64,000 nt of DNA from CAYYUA01 sp964542585 (GCA_964542585.1 CAZIUI010000007.1:1-64000), one strand, 5' to 3'; positions 16,213-25,008 are shown, counted from the stretch's first letter. The notes: generated by a model from the sequence alone, not told the origin. Numbers and translations are program-made.

Positions 16213-17578
16213 CGGTTTCAGGTAACGCTAATCCTAAATGCGGGGCGACCGCTTCTTCCAAGACTTGCGTTTTGCACAACTCATCGTAACTATACTCCGA
16301 GAAAAGGTTTTCGAGGATCTGATCCTGTTGATCTCCCTTTTCCTTAGCTGTAGAGTAGGGCAATCTGGAAAACGTTACCATAGTGTAAAGCGGTTGCCAA
16401 TGATCGGGATATCGTTCATAGATTTTTTGGCTAATGGCCTGCTTCTCTAAAAAATGGTTATCGGCAACCAGGTCTCGCATTTCGATGTAATTGTAAAGGG
16501 CCAGATCAGCTATTGCATGTCCATCTTTTACCCGCTTATCAGAAAAAGCCTTGAAAAGATCACCCCAACCCTGATCGCTGTAAGCATTCATAAGATCACT
16601 TAGCACCATGCAATCTTCAAATCCAGCATTCATTCCCTGCCCGTAAAATGGAACGATGGCATGGGCTGCGTCTCCCAGTAAGCAGCCTTTATCCTTGTAG
16701 TGCCAAGGATTACAACGAATGGTGACCAAGGAATCAGTAGGATTTTCAAAGAAGGTTTGAGTAAGATCGGGCATCAGGGCTTTCGCATCCGGGAAATAGG
16801 TATCAAAAAAGTCCACTACCTCTGTAGCCGTTGAAAGTTTATCAAAGCCGGGATTTCCCTCAAATGCTAAAAATAAAGTACAAGTAAAGCTCCCGTCAGT
16901 ATTGGGTAGTGCTATCAGCATAAAGCTGTTCCTTGGCCAAATGTGTAAAGCATTGGGGTAAAGCTGGTATTCATGGGATTTGCCCGGCGGTATTGTAAGC
17001 TCTTTATAACCATGACCCAGGAATGATTGGGAAAAGTTAAACCGCTTGGTTTTCATCATGCTCTCCCGAACCTTGGAAAAAGCACCATCTGTACCGAATA
17101 TGGTATTATAACCTGCGGTATAAGAGCTTCCCTTATCTTGATCAGCAAAAGTCAGACTAGCATTTTCGAGACTTACATCCTCAATTCGTTGGTTGAAGAA
17201 CAGTTGGACTTTTTCGTGCTTCTCAGCTTCGTCTTGCAGTAATTCATTAAGCTTAGAACGAGAAACCGAGTAAATAGCCTGGTCAGCTTCACCGTATGGC
17301 TGAAAATCGGTATCACCGCTTTCATTGTGCACCATACGGCCATACATCGGGATAGCAAATTCCTGAACAGCGGTTTTCAGGTTTACCCGATTCAGTGCCC
17401 GCCAGCCCCTATTAGAAAGGGCCAGATTGATAGATCGACCACCGGCAACCTGTTTTTGACGCATATCAGGCCGACCCTCATAAACATCTACATCATAACC
17501 TTTTTGCGCAAGGTAAACCGCCCATAAAGATCCGACTAACCCAGCTCCCGTAATACCTACTCTATTAGAACCCTGCAT
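16196..17578 (-). CDS. kmo: Kynurenine 3-monooxygenase
   Basis: An FAD-dependent hydroxylase converting L-kynurenine to 3-hydroxykynurenine in tryptophan breakdown or the eukaryote-like NAD route. The 460-aa product begins with the Rossmann motif GAGLVGSLWAVYLAQKGYDVDVYE, followed by GGRSINLALSNRGWRAL, specific to the KMO group. The second FAD motif is GCLLGDAAHAIVPFYGQGMNAGFEDC. The C-terminus lacks an obvious membrane anchor. No other kynurenine-pathway gene is in the window. It overlaps rdgB tail to tail and lies 42 bp downstream of phoH. Confidence 0.93.
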   Translation of the reverse strand: MQGSNRVGITGAGLVGSLWAVYLAQKGYDVDVYEGRPDMRQKQVAGGRSINLALSNRGWRALNRVNLKTAVQEFAIPMYGRMVHNESGDTDFQPYGEADQAIYSVSRSKLNELLQDEAEKHEKVQLFFNQRIEDVSLENASLTFADQDKGSSYTAGYNTIFGTDGAFSKVRESMMKTKRFNFSQSFLGHGYKELTIPPGKSHEYQLYPNALHIWPRNSFMLIALPNTDGSFTCTLFLAFEGNPGFDKLSTATEVVDFFDTYFPDAKALMPDLTQTFFENPTDSLVTIRCNPWHYKDKGCLLGDAAHAIVPFYGQGMNAGFEDCMVLSDLMNAYSDQGWGDLFKAFSDKRVKDGHAIADLALYNYIEMRDLVADNHFLEKQAISQKIYERYPDHWQPLYTMVTFSRLPYSTAKEKGDQQDQILENLFSEYSYDELCKTQVLEEAVAPHLGLALPETAKPES

Positions 17579-17619
17579 TAAGTTGTTTTTTGTAAAAATG
17601 CCGGTAACGGAGAAAATGT

Positions 17620-18621
17620 TTACCTGTTATTTTCAGGTCCTGCTTTTTTACCATGGGGGTGACCATTTTCACCGGCTGCCTGATCATCCTTTTCGTAGGC
17701 TGAAATAATATCCTTCACAAGCTTGTGACGGGTCACATCAGATGTACTAAGGTTAATGACCTCCACATTATCAATATCCTGAAGAAGCTGAATAGCCCTG
17801 ATAAGCCCGGAGTTTTGCTTTGGGGGCAAGTCCACCTGGTTAAGATCACCGTTAACGATGAATTTAGCATTAGGCCCCATCCGCGTGAGGAACATTTTAA
17901 GCTGCATACTGGTGGCATTTTGTGCCTCATCCAGGATCACAAAAGCATTATCAAGGGTTCGTCCCCGCATGAAAGCTAATGGGGCAATCTCAATAGTGCG
18001 ATCTTCTATGTAATACTCTAACTTGTCTGGTGGTAACATATCATGCAACGCATCATAAAGAGGCTGCAAATAAGGATCCACCTTCTCCCGGATATCCCCG
18101 GGTAAAAAGCCCAGGCTTTCCCCGGCTTCTACGGCCGGACGGGTTAGTATAATTTTACGGATCTCCCGGTTTTTAAGGGCTTTTACAGCTATAGCTACAG
18201 CCGTGTAAGTTTTACCTGTTCCAGCTGGCCCGGTTGCAAATACAAGGTCATTGTTACGATTGGCCTCATACATGCGTTGCTGGTTTTCCGTTTTAGTACG
18301 AATAACCAGCCCATTATTACCGTAAACGAGGATATCGTCTTCATCTGAGGGTTGGGCATTGGGCTCTTCTTCCGTATGTAATATTTCCGTTAACCGGTTT
18401 TCCGGCAAATTCCGGTGCTTCATCACATACTTTGTAATGCGGTTCAGCTTATGCTCAAAAGCTTCTATTTGTTGCAGCTCTCCTTTTACCCGAATTTCAT
18501 TTCCCCGCACATGTAGTTTAAGTTGGGGGAATTCCTGCTGCATGATACGGAGGTTCTGATTATTGGTTCCCAGGATTTCTACAGGGTGTAATTCCTCCAG
18601 CTTAATCGTGATTTCGCTCAA
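17620..18621 (-). CDS. PhoH family ATPase
   Basis: A cytoplasmic P-loop ATPase; relatives are linked to RNA metabolism and ribosome-associated processes (YbeZ type). The 333-aa product has an N-terminal KH-like region (1-80), then the PhoH core with Walker A GPAGTGKTY, the ILTRPAVEAGESLGFLPGD block, Walker B FVILDEAQNAT and the sensor NGDLNQVDLP. The C-terminal tail is charged. The start is TTG 18621; no nearby ATG is available upstream, and the homologous region begins immediately. kmo follows on the same strand. Confidence 0.93.
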   Translation of the reverse strand: MSEITIKLEELHPVEILGTNNQNLRIMQQEFPQLKLHVRGNEIRVKGELQQIEAFEHKLNRITKYVMKHRNLPENRLTEILHTEEEPNAQPSDEDDILVYGNNGLVIRTKTENQQRMYEANRNNDLVFATGPAGTGKTYTAVAIAVKALKNREIRKIILTRPAVEAGESLGFLPGDIREKVDPYLQPLYDALHDMLPPDKLEYYIEDRTIEIAPLAFMRGRTLDNAFVILDEAQNATSMQLKMFLTRMGPNAKFIVNGDLNQVDLPPKQNSGLIRAIQLLQDIDNVEVINLSTSDVTRHKLVKDIISAYEKDDQAAGENGHPHGKKAGPENNR

Positions 18622-18933
18622 AGTAAGATTGGCTTTTAGTTGAACAGCAATTTAGGGCCTTCCCTTTCTAATACAATAAAATTAATCATATGTTAAATAA
18701 ACAATTCTTAGCTGAAGTGGTTGCTAACCAGCCATTAAACCAAACTGATTGATCTTTTAAATGTACTGCAGCTTCCTAATTAAATTTTGGGAATGAAATT
18801 AAACTTTTACTGCTGATTAAGTCAGAGCCATGAAAAGATCATCGCGTTTCTTAAAAGCAAAATTAGCCATATTCCGGTTTAAAATTGAGGATTGAGAAAA
18901 GCTGGAGCCCTTATAAGCCGACTTTGGACGTCT
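18622..18933. other. AT-rich divergent intergenic region, no gene seen
   Basis: This stretch between the divergent phoH and the small monooxygenase has no ORF of note, tRNA or clear hairpin. It should contain the phoH promoter, but I do not see a full consensus match. Confidence 0.5.
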
Positions 18934-18941
18934 TATATTTG
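18934..18941 (+). promoter_or_regulatory. Probable -7 box of the monooxygenase gene
   Basis: TATATTTG fits TAnnTTTG, 22 bp before ATG 18964. No TTTG is present at the expected -33 spacing, so confidence is limited. Confidence 0.4.
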
Positions 18942-18963
18942 CCCTAGCTGATAAACGCTATTT

Positions 18964-19266
18964 ATGATCGTACGAGTGGTAAAAATGACATTTAAGGAAG
19001 ACCAATTGTCAAAGTTTTTTTCCCTATTTGAAAAACAAAAAACTCAGATAAGGAAATTTGAAGGTTGTCTGCACCTTGAATTGTTACAGGATATAAAGGA
19101 TCCAAGAATCTGCTTTACCTATAGTTATTGGGATAATGAAGCCTTATTGGATACTTACCGCCAGTCTGATTTTTTCAGGGAGACCTGGCAACAGACTAAG
19201 GCTTTATTTGAGGCAAAACCGGAGGCCTGGACCCTTCAAAAGCGTTCCAGTACAGAAAACTACTGA
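18964..19266 (+). CDS. Antibiotic biosynthesis monooxygenase (ABM) fold protein
   Basis: A 100-aa protein of the dimeric alpha/beta-barrel (ABM) superfamily. It begins with the strand IVRVVKMTF, has a helix KLFSLFEKQKTQIRKFEGCLHLELLQD (FEGCLHLELL is the usual second-strand block), then FTYSYWDNEALLDTYRQSDFF. Members include quinone or heme monooxygenases and many proteins of unknown activity, so the reaction cannot be specified. It overlaps the convergent neighbour by 7 bp. Confidence 0.8.
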   Translation: MIVRVVKMTFKEDQLSKFFSLFEKQKTQIRKFEGCLHLELLQDIKDPRICFTYSYWDNEALLDTYRQSDFFRETWQQTKALFEAKPEAWTLQKRSSTENY

Positions 19267-19709
19267 TTATCGAGTCGGAAAAAGCGGTTTTGGGTTTCAA
19301 GCTTTTCCTGAAGGGCTTTATCACGGTACCGTAGGTGCTTATCCATTTTTTCCAAAAAACTCCGCTCATCCGGACCCCGATCTCCGGGGTTGTGGGCTAT
19401 TGTGCCCGAGGGCTCTAAGTCGCCATTGCCTGAACGTTCAGCATATTCATAAACGCCATCATCATTACGAAGCATTGTGTAACCATCTACTGTTTCAGCA
19501 TACGAAAGCTGGAAACGGCCGTATCCAATAACTTTTATTTGGGGGCCCTTTTGCTGATTCAAGGTAATGGTATCAAATTTCCTCAAATCCGGATGTTTGT
19601 TATTCTGGGCATAGGCTCCCTTTTCCGGTTTAAGCAAAAAACTTAACAGCAAAAGCATGATAAGACGGAAATTTACTCCTATCCTACAATTTCTTCTGAT
19701 CAGAACCAA
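19260..19709 (-). CDS. Exported protein resembling an M6-protease propeptide, without a protease
   Basis: A 149-aa protein with a signal peptide (LIMLLLLSFLLKPEKGAYA). Residues 40-115 follow the pattern of the N-terminal region of M6-type metalloproteases: a strand (IKVIGYGRFQLSYAETVDGYTMLRNDDGVYEYAE), then IAHNPGDRGPDERSFLEKM. The catalytic zinc motif (HExxH) and everything after it are missing, and no remnant is seen on either side. It could be a truncated relic, a free-standing propeptide/inhibitor or a repurposed domain. The start may be the first codon (19709) or the Met at residue 18. Confidence 0.6.
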   Translation of the reverse strand: MVLIRRNCRIGVNFRLIMLLLLSFLLKPEKGAYAQNNKHPDLRKFDTITLNQQKGPQIKVIGYGRFQLSYAETVDGYTMLRNDDGVYEYAERSGNGDLEPSGTIAHNPGDRGPDERSFLEKMDKHLRYRDKALQEKLETQNRFFRLDNQ

Positions 19710-19765
19710 GGCATACTCCCTTTTCTTTTACAACAAATGAATGAGGTTATCAGGTAATCTCCCCT

Positions 19766-22210
19766 CTAGGGCTGATAAAAATTCGGATAGGTAACTGGAT
19801 CAAACTCATGCATCAGTGCATAAACTGCATCAAAAAGATCCTCAGCATGAGGTTTAGCAAAATAATCCCCATCCGTAGCGTAGGGTGGGCGATGAGGCTG
19901 GGCTGTTACCGTGGTGGGTTCAGAGTCCAGGTGCCAATATCCCCCTTGCTTTTCTAGCGCCTGCTCCATCATGTAAGCAGAAGCCCCGCCTGGGACATCT
20001 TCGTCCATAAAAACTACCCGGTTGGTTTTCTTCATGGATTTTAAAATAGCTTGGCCTTCGTCAAACGGCAATAGCGTTTGCACATCAATTAATTCTGCTG
20101 ATATATGCTGCTCTTCGAGGTAAGGCAGGGTTTCCTGAGCTATACCAACGCAGGCTCCGTAGGTAACAACGGTTACGTGGTGACCCTCTTGCAGTACTTC
20201 AGCTTGTCCGGGCTGTAGGGTATAATCATTGAGATTACTAGGGAGTTGTTCTTTAGAACGATAGGCATTGAGGCGTTCCACGACTAGCCCCGGTTCATCA
20301 GATTGCAGCAAAGCATTGTAAAGCCCGGCAGCTTGGGTCATGTTACGTGGGACGCATACAGCCATACCACGGCAAAGGTTCAAAATGCCCCCCATTGGAG
20401 AGCCGGAATGCCAAATTCCCTCAAAACGGTGACCTCTCGTACGTATAATCAGCGGAGCTTTTTGCCCACCTTTGGTTCTGAATTGCACGGTAGCCAAGTC
20501 ATCGCTCATGATCTGAAGCGCATACAAAACATAATCAAGGTACTGAATCTCAGCTATTGGCCTTAAACCTCGCATAGCAGCACCAATACCTTGGCCAACT
20601 ATGGTCACCTCTCGAATACCTGTATCACCCACGCGTAATTCTCCATATTTTTCCTGCAGGCCCGCCATACCTTGATTAACTCCACCAATACGCCCTAAAT
20701 CCTCTCCGATGGCAAAAACTCGCGGATCACGGCTTAGGACATGATCAAAAAATTGGTTTAAGATCTCATACCCATTCACCCATTCTCCTCCATCCTCCGG
20801 ATATTCAGCGGGTACAGCTTCTATGTTTTCCAGCGAATGATCAGATTGGCTGTGCAGATGGCTGTTGTATAGCGACTTATTGTGTTCCATCTGAACCTGG
20901 AACCACTGTACAAGCTTTGAGCGCTGTTCGGTACTTTCACCCACCGTAATTCTTAAGGCCTCATGTACCGCCTTGATCACCGCTTTACGGTTGATAACCA
21001 TGCTTTGACGAAGGTTATGCGCTACTTTTTTGATGGCTTCTTGTTGATTGCTGACATTGGCTAGCTTTTCAATTTCACTAGCCGCTTCCTTCAATTCCGA
21101 CTTAATAGGATCCTGATAAGCTTTGTAAGCCTCATTTTTTGAATCTTTAGCATACTGGCGAGCATCATTCTCCAGCTCATCCAATTTTTCGGATGAGGCA
21201 AGCCCCTGATTGATCAACCATTGCCGCATTTGGTATATGCAGTCCATTTGCTGCTCCCACTCCAAGCGCTCTTTGCTTTTATAACGCTCGTGGGAGCCTG
21301 ATGTAGAGTGACCCTGCGGCTGGGTCATTTCCTGGATGTGAAAAACTACGGGAATATGTTGCTCGCGGGCAGTGTGGACACCTTCTTCGTACATCCTTAC
21401 TAATTGTGGAAAATCCCAACCTTTAGCAGAATAGAGGTAAAAGCCTTGTCCACTTTCCGGCTCGTAAGCAAAACCGGTAAGAACATCAGAGATATTGGTT
21501 TTAGTTACCTGATACCTATTAGGAACTGATATCCCATATTCATCATCCCAGATGGATATAGCTACTGGAATATTTAAAAGGCCTATAGCGTTTAATGCTT
21601 CCCAAAACATGCCTTCCGCAATTGTGGCATTTCCTATCGTACCAAAAGCAACCTCTCGACCATTATCAGAGAACTGCTTATATCCTTGTAGTTCATCTAG
21701 CTCCCTGTAAAGCCTTGAGGCGTAACCTAGACCTACTAATCGAGGCATTTGGCTACCGGTAGGGGATACATCGGCCGAGGTATTCTTGATAGAAGTCAGG
21801 TCGCGCCATTGACCATTTTCATCCAAGCTACGTGTAGCAAAATGACTGTTCATCTGACGTCCGCCTGTTGCTGGCTCATGGTTCAAATCAGGATCAGCAT
21901 AAAGCTGGGCATAGAAATGCTTTAAATTCAGCTCATTGATAGCCATCATGAAGGTCTGATCCCGGTAATAACCACTTCTGAAATCACCATGCTCAAAGAC
22001 TTTGGCCATTGCTATTTGAGCAGCCTCCTTCCCATCTCCAAAAATTCCGAATTTGGCTTTGCCCGTTAGGACTTCTTTACGACCAATGTAACTAGCTTCC
22101 CGGCTTACGTTAGCAAGCCAGTAATCATACTGCAATTGCTCCTCGTCCGAAAGTACATCTTGCTGGGTCTGATTCCCTGCGACTTGCTCCTTAACAGCTC
22201 CCATTGTCAT
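19766..22210 (-). CDS. 2-oxoacid dehydrogenase E1, fused alpha and beta subunits
   Basis: The thiamine-diphosphate decarboxylase of a pyruvate or branched-chain 2-oxoacid dehydrogenase complex. In this 814-aa protein residues 1-430 correspond to E1-alpha and about 470-814 to E1-beta (RDPRVFAIGEDLGRIGGVNQG, ...VREVTIVGQGIGAAMRGLRPIAEIQY..., HVTVVTYGACV, VVFMDEDVPGG). The ThDP motif is GNATIAEG...DDEYGIS instead of GDG...NN: Asn194 and Asp223 occupy the two Mg-ligand positions swapped. No E2 is nearby and lpd is 20 kb away, so the substrate is uncertain. A promoter-like element lies 24 bp upstream. Confidence 0.88.
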   Translation of the reverse strand: MTMGAVKEQVAGNQTQQDVLSDEEQLQYDYWLANVSREASYIGRKEVLTGKAKFGIFGDGKEAAQIAMAKVFEHGDFRSGYYRDQTFMMAINELNLKHFYAQLYADPDLNHEPATGGRQMNSHFATRSLDENGQWRDLTSIKNTSADVSPTGSQMPRLVGLGYASRLYRELDELQGYKQFSDNGREVAFGTIGNATIAEGMFWEALNAIGLLNIPVAISIWDDEYGISVPNRYQVTKTNISDVLTGFAYEPESGQGFYLYSAKGWDFPQLVRMYEEGVHTAREQHIPVVFHIQEMTQPQGHSTSGSHERYKSKERLEWEQQMDCIYQMRQWLINQGLASSEKLDELENDARQYAKDSKNEAYKAYQDPIKSELKEAASEIEKLANVSNQQEAIKKVAHNLRQSMVINRKAVIKAVHEALRITVGESTEQRSKLVQWFQVQMEHNKSLYNSHLHSQSDHSLENIEAVPAEYPEDGGEWVNGYEILNQFFDHVLSRDPRVFAIGEDLGRIGGVNQGMAGLQEKYGELRVGDTGIREVTIVGQGIGAAMRGLRPIAEIQYLDYVLYALQIMSDDLATVQFRTKGGQKAPLIIRTRGHRFEGIWHSGSPMGGILNLCRGMAVCVPRNMTQAAGLYNALLQSDEPGLVVERLNAYRSKEQLPSNLNDYTLQPGQAEVLQEGHHVTVVTYGACVGIAQETLPYLEEQHISAELIDVQTLLPFDEGQAILKSMKKTNRVVFMDEDVPGGASAYMMEQALEKQGGYWHLDSEPTTVTAQPHRPPYATDGDYFAKPHAEDLFDAVYALMHEFDPVTYPNFYQP

Positions 22211-22233
22211 TATTCATTTTGCTCACCTTGAAG

Positions 22234-22266
22234 CAAAATTACCCAAAATCCTGAATGCCTACCAAG
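22234..22266 (-). promoter_or_regulatory. Probable promoter of the fused E1 gene
   Basis: The minus strand shows TAATTTTG (22234-22241) and CTTG (22263-22266) separated by 21 bp, a perfect -7 and a weak -33. The -7 box ends 24 bp before ATG 22210. Confidence 0.5.
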
Positions 22267-22363
22267 GATAATTTTTTATAAAGTGACGCTAATGGTTTTA
22301 CGGTGTTATCATTTCATAAAAATTCAAATTTTCTTGGCTGAATTTTTCGTATAAATTAACTTA

Positions 22364-22375
22364 GTGAGTGCTCAC
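22364..22375. promoter_or_regulatory. Possible operator palindrome between E1 and fatty-acid hydroxylase
   Basis: GTGAG-TG-CTCAC is a perfect 5-bp inverted repeat inside TTAGTGAGTGCTCACGTA. Its spacing and composition resemble operators of TetR-type regulators of lipid metabolism. No such regulator is encoded in the window, so the assignment is tentative. Confidence 0.35.
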
Positions 22376-22442
22376 GTACGGTTAATATTTAATTTTTTAT
22401 GGGGTTAATTTTTCATAAAATGTTCTAAAAAAAATCAAGTTT

Positions 22443-23054
22443 ATGGCGGAAATCAAGACCAAAGGAAAAGGACGGATTTTCCATAATTCATTTTTAGAAG
22501 CTCTCACCAAAACGCATCCAGCTGTAATTATTGGAATGTACATCCCCCTTTGCCTATTATCGCTGTGGTACTTTTACATCACCATTTATGCATCGGTAAT
22601 ACTTGCCTTTGGCTTATTCCTTTGTGGGTTAACGCTTTGGACTTTAGTGGAGTATCTGCTTCACCGTTATATCTTTCACTTTATTACCGATTCTGCCATT
22701 GTTCAGCGATTTCATTACACGGTTCATGGTGTTCATCACGAGTATCCTCTGGATACTGAACGCCTGGTAATGCCACCGGTACCAAGCGTTTTTGTGGCAG
22801 CTAGTTTTTTTGGGTTGTTTTACGCTATGATGGGTACTTATGTGTATGCATTTTTGCCCGGTTTTATCATAGGCTACCTGATTTACGCATCAATTCATTA
22901 CGCTATTCACGCGTATAAGCCTCCTAAGGCATTAAACTTTTGGTGGCGTCATCATCATCTTCACCACTTTAAATACCCCGATAAGGCCTTTGGGGTCTCT
23001 ACACCGTTGTGGGATGTTATTTTTGGTACTATGCCCCCCAAGGAATCTTCCTAA
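22443..23054 (+). CDS. Fatty acid hydroxylase superfamily membrane protein
   Basis: A 203-aa integral membrane di-iron enzyme of the sterol desaturase/fatty acid hydroxylase superfamily. It has about four hydrophobic segments and the conserved histidine clusters HRYIFH, HYTVHGVHHEYP, HYAIH and HHHLHHF, all expected for the di-iron centre. Its compact size and motif order resemble bacterial relatives of fatty acid 2-hydroxylase (FA2H), so 2-hydroxylation of sphingolipid or other acyl chains is a reasonable guess. Transcribed divergently from E1 with a palindrome between. Confidence 0.87.
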   Translation: MAEIKTKGKGRIFHNSFLEALTKTHPAVIIGMYIPLCLLSLWYFYITIYASVILAFGLFLCGLTLWTLVEYLLHRYIFHFITDSAIVQRFHYTVHGVHHEYPLDTERLVMPPVPSVFVAASFFGLFYAMMGTYVYAFLPGFIIGYLIYASIHYAIHAYKPPKALNFWWRHHHLHHFKYPDKAFGVSTPLWDVIFGTMPPKESS

Positions 23055-23112
23055 ATAGCCTCCCATGCTTGCTTGAATTTTCGGTTTCTTATCGGCTTAA
23101 ACAGCACTATTA

Positions 23113-23691
23113 ATGGCAAGCTTAACAAAAAATACTTTCAGCTTTGTATCTTGCTTAGTCTTTAGTGTATGGTTAATCAATATTCCGGCAAGGTGCCAGG
23201 AAAATACAGTTTACAATACTAAAAAAGGCAGCATGCGGCTCCTTCTGCAAAAGGAGCATGTCGATACCACTATTGTGGCTGAAACCAGTGGATTGACCGT
23301 ACAATTTGACTACGATGTTCCTCAAATACAATTTAAAGCAGAGCTTGATGCTTTCCAATGTTCGGATTCGTTGGTCCGTAACTGTTTAAGAAGAATTGCT
23401 ACTCCTTTGATCAGATTTAAAGGGGATATGAAGGTCCGATCATTGGATGAACAACATCAGTCAAAAATTATTTTTCCTATTGAAGGAACGCTCTTTATTA
23501 ATGGAGTGCGGGAGCATGTTAAGTTAACAGGGAACCTCTTTCCTATGCAATATGCTAACAATTACCAGGCTCAACTACATGTCAATACCAAATTAACCCT
23601 TAGCCAATTTGGCCTTAAGCAGTACTTGCGTGGGTATAGGGATCGCTTTTACGTACTTATAAGGCAATCCGTACTCAGGCCTCAACGTTAG
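23113..23691 (+). CDS. Exported YceI-like protein
   Basis: A 192-aa protein with a signal peptide (VFSVWLINIPARCQ). The mature part has the lipocalin-like strand pattern of YceI proteins: VDTTIVAETSGLTVQFDYDVPQIQFKAEL, a middle helix region, then IIFPIEGTLFINGVREHVKLTGNL, which parallels the 'L-T-i-nG-t-k' turn of that family. YceI proteins bind isoprenoid-like lipids in the periplasm, but this one is divergent and its ligand is unknown. It follows the fatty-acid hydroxylase by 59 bp on the same strand and may share its transcript. Confidence 0.6.
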   Translation: MASLTKNTFSFVSCLVFSVWLINIPARCQENTVYNTKKGSMRLLLQKEHVDTTIVAETSGLTVQFDYDVPQIQFKAELDAFQCSDSLVRNCLRRIATPLIRFKGDMKVRSLDEQHQSKIIFPIEGTLFINGVREHVKLTGNLFPMQYANNYQAQLHVNTKLTLSQFGLKQYLRGYRDRFYVLIRQSVLRPQR

Positions 23692-23693
23692 GT

Positions 23694-24257
23694 TCAAGAT
23701 GCGCCTTTTTTAGCAGCCGGGAAGCGCATCGCATAGTTAACATCAACTTCGCCTTTGCTTATGGCTTCCAGCTTTTTTTTAAGCATGCGCTTTTTAAGTG
23801 GAGACAGCCGATCTGTGAATAGCACACCTTCAACATGGTCATATTCATGTTGAACGATACGGCCAGCTATTTCAGAAAAATGCTCCTCTTGTTCTTCAAA
23901 GTTTTCATTCAGGTAATTGATCACCACCTCATCCGGTCGGGTAACCTTTTCCCTTATATGAGGAATACTTAAACACCCTTCTTCATATTCCCAATCTTTT
24001 CCTTGTAAAGTGATGATTTCAGGGTTGATAAAAACCCGCTTAAGGTGGCTAAGGTTCTGGTCAATATTTGAAGGATCAATCACAAACACCCTGATCCCTA
24101 GTCCAATTTGTGGAGCTGCAAGCCCAACGCCCTCACTTGCATACATCGTTTCGAACATGTTGGCAATCAGCTCTTGCAATCCCTCATAATCGGGCTCTAT
24201 TTCCTCAGCTTCTTGTTTTAGTACAGGATTGCCATAGCCTAGAATCGGGTAAATCAT
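23694..24257 (-). CDS. def: Peptide deformylase
   Basis: Removes the formyl group from the N-terminal Met of new proteins. The 187-aa product contains the three family motifs: GVGLAAPQIG, EEGCLSIP (Cys metal ligand) and QHEYDHVEG (HExxH-type metal ligands and catalytic Glu). ATG 24257 gives the usual MIYPILGYGNPVLKQ start; an in-frame TTG 10 codons upstream is unlikely. It lies 33 bp after ruvX on the same strand, so the two are probably co-transcribed. Confidence 0.96.
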   Translation of the reverse strand: MIYPILGYGNPVLKQEAEEIEPDYEGLQELIANMFETMYASEGVGLAAPQIGLGIRVFVIDPSNIDQNLSHLKRVFINPEIITLQGKDWEYEEGCLSIPHIREKVTRPDEVVINYLNENFEEQEEHFSEIAGRIVQHEYDHVEGVLFTDRLSPLKKRMLKKKLEAISKGEVDVNYAMRFPAAKKGAS

Positions 24258-24289
24258 ATTATCACCATTCGTTCTTTTATTCCGCAAAA

Positions 24290-24700
24290 TTATAATGCGC
24301 CTAAGTAAGACTGAAGGATCACCGCTGCGCTGACGCGATCCACAAGTTCTTTTTGTTGTCGCTTTTTACGCGGCACACCACTATCAATTAGAGCGTTTTT
24401 GGCAATTTGTGATGTGTTACGTTCATCCAAAATTTCAACGCATTTGGATGGATATCGTTTCTTAAGCTTTCTCACAAAGCCTTTCACTAGCGGGGTTGCA
24501 TCTGTCTCACTACCATCATTGTTCAATGGATAACCCACTATGATAGTGGAAACATCCGCTTTGTTGAAGTATTCATCAAGATAACTTAAAACTGAAGCTG
24601 AATGAACTGTGGTTAAAACGTTGGCCGTTATCTGCAAGGGGTCCGTAACCGCTATTCCTGTACGCTTTCCGCCATAATCAATACCAATGATTCGACTCAT
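24290..24700 (-). CDS. ruvX: Putative Holliday-junction resolvase / pre-16S rRNA nuclease YqgF
   Basis: A 136-aa RNase H-fold nuclease; E. coli YqgF matures the 16S rRNA 5' end. The N-terminal IIGIDYGGKRTGIAVTDPL carries the first catalytic Asp. IIVGYPLNNDGSETDAT and LDERNTSQIAKNAL provide the remaining core motifs, and the C-terminal VDRVSAAVILQSYL contains the last acidic residue. It is full length and followed closely by def. The csp terminator lies just upstream, marking a transcription-unit boundary. Confidence 0.93.
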   Translation of the reverse strand: MSRIIGIDYGGKRTGIAVTDPLQITANVLTTVHSASVLSYLDEYFNKADVSTIIVGYPLNNDGSETDATPLVKGFVRKLKKRYPSKCVEILDERNTSQIAKNALIDSGVPRKKRQQKELVDRVSAAVILQSYLGAL

Positions 24701-24738
24701 GGGTTGTAAATTATCTTAAAACTTTACCTCCCTAACCT

Positions 24739-24773
24739 AAAAAAGGGACCACCCATTCGGATGATCCCTTTTT
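24739..24773 (-). terminator. Rho-independent terminator of csp
   Basis: The minus strand reads AAAAAGGGATCATCC, a GAAT loop and GGGTGGTCCC, followed by a run of T. It lies about 40 bp after the csp stop codon and separates csp from ruvX. Confidence 0.7.
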
Positions 24774-24810
24774 CGGTTTCGCTACTGGAAGGTAATCTGA
24801 AAAGGATCAG

Positions 24811-25008
24811 TTATTCCTCTTCTTTTTTCACGTTTATGGCATTCGGGCCTTTTTTACCTTCTTTAACTTCAAAAGAGACCTTATCGTCTTTTGTGATTTC
24901 ATCCACAAGGCCTGTGGCGTGGACAAAAATTTCTTCGCCGGATTCATCGTCTCTGATAAAACCGTAACCTTTGTTCTCGTTGAAGAACTTAACACTTCCT
25001 GTTTGCAT
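24811..25008 (-). CDS. Cold-shock protein (CspA family)
   Basis: A 65-aa single cold-shock domain that binds single-stranded RNA or DNA. RNP1 (KGYGFI) and RNP2 (EIFVHAT) are intact, with the opening MQTGSVKFFNENKG and the VSFEVKEGKKGPNAINV strand typical of the family. It is monocistronic, with its own canonical promoter and a terminator. The leader is only about 35 nt, too short for the long structured cold-shock leader of E. coli cspA, so thermosensing through the leader is unlikely. Confidence 0.96.
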   Translation of the reverse strand: MQTGSVKFFNENKGYGFIRDDESGEEIFVHATGLVDEITKDDKVSFEVKEGKKGPNAINVKKEEE

